Part shown: positions 61,211 to 64,000 of the stretch, piece after piece
Position numbering within the stretch: the first letter of the stretch is position 1
Layout: the number at the start of each line of letters is the position of its first letter
Source of the DNA: CAUPWF01 sp964369775
GTDB taxonomy: Bacteria > Bacillota > Clostridia > Lachnospirales > Lachnospiraceae
Assembly (NCBI GenBank): GCA_964369775.1
Contig: CAYJHQ010000002.1
Span: forward strand, 62,001-126,000
Direction of reading: 5' to 3'
Length of the DNA stretch: 64,000 bases
Notes under the pieces: model-generated
Seen by the model: the letters and a program-made list of their open reading frames with translations, nothing else
What the model was told of the DNA's origin: nothing
Databases searched by the model: none
Made by a program: the position numbers and the translations under genes

Positions 61211-61735
61211 ATGAAGAAAATTGACGAATATATAAGAAGTATTGTAGACTTTCCAGAAGAGGGAATTATATTTAGAGATGTGACTAGCGTATTAGAGCAT
61301 CCAGAATCTTTAAAGCTTTCAATTGATTTGATGCAAAAAACATTAGATGGACTAGAGTTTGATGTGATTGCAGGAGCAGAGTCAAGAGGTTTTATTTTTG
61401 GTATGCCATTAGCATATAACTTGAACAAAGCATTCGTTCCAGTGAGAAAAAAAGGGAAGTTACCTTGTGATACGGAAGAAGTAGAGTATAGTCTAGAGTA
61501 TGGAACAGCTACTATAGAGATCCATAAGACTGCATTTAAACCTGGTGCAAAAGTCATTGTAGTGGATGATTTGATGGCAACAGGAGGCACCACAAAAGCT
61601 ATGATAGACTTGATTGAAAAATTGGGTGGAGAAGTAGTGAAAGTGATTGTGTTAATAGAACTTGCGGGATTAGAAGGAAGAAAGTTACTAGAGGGATATG
61701 ACGTGGAGTCGATTATTTGTTATCCTGGAAAGTAA
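61211..61735 (+). CDS. apt: Adenine phosphoribosyltransferase
   Basis: This 174-residue purine-salvage enzyme makes AMP from adenine and PRPP. It has DFPEEGIIFRDVTSVL, AGAESRGFIFG and the PRPP loop VIVVDDLMATGGTTKAM. The ATG at 61211 gives the usual family N-terminus (KKIDEYIRSI); 61202 is an alternative. It lies 21 bases before rel, a frequent Firmicute pair. Confidence 0.95.
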   Translation: MKKIDEYIRSIVDFPEEGIIFRDVTSVLEHPESLKLSIDLMQKTLDGLEFDVIAGAESRGFIFGMPLAYNLNKAFVPVRKKGKLPCDTEEVEYSLEYGTATIEIHKTAFKPGAKVIVVDDLMATGGTTKAMIDLIEKLGGEVVKVIVLIELAGLEGRKLLEGYDVESIICYPGK

Positions 61736-61756
61736 TGAAAGAAGGAGAGTAGCGAT

Positions 61757-64000
61757 ATGTCAAGTGGCGGAAAAGAAGAAATAGAAAATAGAAAAGAGTA
61801 TAATGGACATGTGGTGAAATCTCCAGAGGATTTTGAGGCTCCAGAAGAGCTGTATCAAGAACTAATTAACCGCGTTCGAAAATATCATCCTTCTACGGAT
61901 ATTTCGATGATTGAAAAGGCCTATCATATAGCGAGAGACGCTCATGAAGGTCAATTAAGAAAATCAGGCGAACCTTACGTGATTCATCCTATTTCAGTAG
62001 CTATTATTTTAGCAGACTTAGAATTAGATAAGGAAACGATTGTTGCTGGTATTTTACACGATGTGGTAGAAGATACAGTTATGTCTGATGAAGATGTGAT
62101 ACGAGAATTTAGCGAAGAAGTAGCACTTTTGGTAGACGGAGTTACAAAGCTTGGTCAGTTATCTTATAAAGCGGATAAGATTGAGGTGCAAGCAGAGAAT
62201 TTAAGAAAGATGTTTCTTGCAATGGCAAAAGACATTCGTGTCATTCTAATTAAGTTAGCAGACCGCTTACACAATATGCGCACCCTTGAATTTATGCGCC
62301 CAGAAAAACAAAGAGAAAAAGCTAGAGAGACAATGGATATCTATGCTCCAATAGCACAGCGTCTGGGTATTTCAAAGATAAAGATAGAGTTAGATGATCT
62401 CTCATTAAGATATTTAGAGCCAGAGAAATACGAGGATTTAGTTAGACAAATCAATGATAAAAAGATGGAAAGGGAAGATTTTGTTCAATCTATCGTGTTA
62501 GAAGTACAGGAGCTTATGGAAGAAAACCAAGTAGAAGCGGCTGTATATGGAAGAGTAAAACACTTTTTTAGCATTTATAAGAAAATGGTAAATCAGGACA
62601 AAACCTTAGATCAAGTCTATGATTTATTTGCGACTAGAATCGTAGTAAAGAGTGTGAAAGATTGTTACGGTGCACTAGGGATAATCCACGCTAATTACAC
62701 ACCGATACCGGGGAGATTTAAAGACTATATTGCAATGCCAAAAGCAAATATGTATCAATCCCTTCATACGACGCTCATGAGTAGATCGGGTCAACCGTTT
62801 GAAATTCAGATTCGTACAGAAGAGATGCAAAAGACTGCAGAATACGGGATTGCAGCTCACTGGAAATACAAAGAAGGCAGCAATGCTGAAAATAAAAAGA
62901 TACAAGAAGAAGAGAAGTTAACTTGGTTGCGCCAGATATTAGAGTGGCAAAGAGAGATGACTGATAATACAGAGTTCTTAAACTTGATCAAAGGAGATTT
63001 AGACTTATTTTCTGAAGATGTCTATTGCTTTACTCCAAATGGAGATGTCAAAAATCTTCCAAATGGTTCCACACCGATAGATTTTGCTTATGCAATTCAC
63101 AGTGCTGTCGGCAATAAAATGGTTGGAGCAAGGGTCAATGGGAAGATTGTAACAATCGACTATAGAATTCAAAACGGTGATCGTATCGAGGTTCTTACAT
63201 CACAAAATTCAAGAGGGCCAAGTAGAGATTGGCTTACGACTGTAAAATCGACACAAGCAAAGAATAAGATAAATCAGTGGTTCAAAAAAGAGTTTAAAGA
63301 AGAAAACATCGTAAAAGGAAAAGACCTGATACAATCATATTGCAAGAGTCACAGTATTAACTGGAGTGAGATTGCTAACAGTAAGTATATAGAAAAAGTA
63401 CAGAGAAAATACGGATTTAGAGATTGGGAGTCAGTGCTTGCAGCTATTGGTCATGGCGGAATAAAAGAAGGCCAAGTGGTTAATAAGGTACATGAAGCTT
63501 ACCAAAAAGAACACGAAAAGCAAGTGACGAATGAAGAGATTCTTGAAAAAGTAAATGAGGTAGCACAAAAAGAAAACAAACTCCATTTGGCTAAATCAAA
63601 AAGTGGCATAGTAGTAAAAGGAATCGATGATGTAGCCGTTCGATTTTCAAGATGTTGTAGTCCAGTTCCAGGTGATGAAATTGTAGGGTTTGTTACTAGA
63701 GGAAGAGGTTTATCTATTCACAGAACAGATTGTGTGAATGTTATTCATTTGCCAGAGAATGAAAGAAATCGTTTGATTGAGGCAGAGTGGGGAGGCTCAG
63801 AGACAAGTGAGTCAACAGGTCACTATCATGCAGATATTCGAATGTTTGTAAAAGATAGGCAAGGTCTTTTGATGGATGTGTCTAAGATTTGTACAGAAGA
63901 GAACATTGATGTGAAAAATATGAATGTAAGAACGAATAAGCAGGGGGTTGCCACTATGGAATTAGGATTTATTGTAATGAGTAGAGAGCAACTAGAAAGA
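61757..64000 (+). CDS. rel: Bifunctional (p)ppGpp synthetase/hydrolase Rel (3' end outside window)
   Basis: The frame is open for 748 codons to the window edge; the family length is about 760-790, so few residues are missing. It has an HD hydrolase domain (GILHDVVEDT, H101/D102), a synthetase domain with GRVKHFFSIYKKM and YQSLHTTLM, a TGS domain (YCFTPNGDVKNLP), a zinc-finger-like region (RCCSPVPGDEIVG) and the ACT domain at the end. Both catalytic sites look intact. AAGGAGAGTAGCG precedes the ATG. Confidence 0.96.
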   Translation, partial: MSSGGKEEIENRKEYNGHVVKSPEDFEAPEELYQELINRVRKYHPSTDISMIEKAYHIARDAHEGQLRKSGEPYVIHPISVAIILADLELDKETIVAGILHDVVEDTVMSDEDVIREFSEEVALLVDGVTKLGQLSYKADKIEVQAENLRKMFLAMAKDIRVILIKLADRLHNMRTLEFMRPEKQREKARETMDIYAPIAQRLGISKIKIELDDLSLRYLEPEKYEDLVRQINDKKMEREDFVQSIVLEVQELMEENQVEAAVYGRVKHFFSIYKKMVNQDKTLDQVYDLFATRIVVKSVKDCYGALGIIHANYTPIPGRFKDYIAMPKANMYQSLHTTLMSRSGQPFEIQIRTEEMQKTAEYGIAAHWKYKEGSNAENKKIQEEEKLTWLRQILEWQREMTDNTEFLNLIKGDLDLFSEDVYCFTPNGDVKNLPNGSTPIDFAYAIHSAVGNKMVGARVNGKIVTIDYRIQNGDRIEVLTSQNSRGPSRDWLTTVKSTQAKNKINQWFKKEFKEENIVKGKDLIQSYCKSHSINWSEIANSKYIEKVQRKYGFRDWESVLAAIGHGGIKEGQVVNKVHEAYQKEHEKQVTNEEILEKVNEVAQKENKLHLAKSKSGIVVKGIDDVAVRFSRCCSPVPGDEIVGFVTRGRGLSIHRTDCVNVIHLPENERNRLIEAEWGGSETSESTGHYHADIRMFVKDRQGLLMDVSKICTEENIDVKNMNVRTNKQGVATMELGFIVMSREQLER

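Overview
The window is AT-rich, gene-dense DNA from a strictly anaerobic low-GC Firmicute. The best fit is a Clostridia/Lachnospiraceae-type gut or soil organism. The reasons are bacterial microcompartment (BMC) genes, a complete anaerobic (cobalt-early) cobalamin pathway, corrinoid-dependent methyl transfer with a RACo-type activator, the SCIFF ranthipeptide pair typical of Clostridia, SpoVT, and AGGAGG-type ribosome binding sites. No rRNA, tRNA, CRISPR array or insertion sequence was seen. The genus is inference only.

Layout. (1) 1-4450: the end of a BMC locus, with PduL-type phosphotransacylase (5' end outside the window), a BMC-P vertex protein, a PduS/RnfC-like flavo-iron-sulfur protein, a PduT-type shell protein and a DeoR regulator. 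A ParA-type ATPase and a small Lys/Ala-rich protein follow, and may position the compartment. (2) 4470-10650: MATE transporter; a flavin disulfide reductase/CDP-alcohol phosphotransferase/TVP38 operon; a SARP-like regulator; a GrpB-family protein. (3) 11020-19340: an L-ascorbate-type (ula) sugar-acid locus with its own HPr and Enzyme I, a DeoR regulator and repeated operators. The EIIC gene is a stump and ulaB and ulaD are missing. (4) 19357-21680: a GGDEF/EAL membrane protein. (5) 21685-26834, minus strand: a corrinoid methyltransferase operon (corrinoid protein, MtaA-like/thioredoxin fusion, COG0523 GTPase, DUF2284 protein, RACo). (6) 27136-49973, plus strand: a PocR/AraC-type regulator followed without a break by about 24 genes that take 5-aminolevulinate to adenosylcobalamin, plus an MFS transporter. 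Two 45-bp direct repeats lie between the divergent units (5) and (6) and are likely regulator sites. (7) 49989-64000: housekeeping and cell-surface genes (ACT/DUF711 pair, D,D-carboxypeptidase, DsbA-like, SpoVT, TspO), the SCIFF precursor and its radical SAM maturase, SecDF, RecJ, Apt and a Rel (p)ppGpp synthetase that runs off the window end.

How it fits together: the cobalamin operon would supply the corrinoid protein of unit 5, RACo would re-reduce inactive Co(II), and the PocR-type sensor between them would couple cofactor synthesis to cofactor use. The 100-N gap at 30471-30570 lies in cobU and is an assembly join. The 55 bases on each side of it are identical, and collapsing them restores an intact 188-residue CobU.
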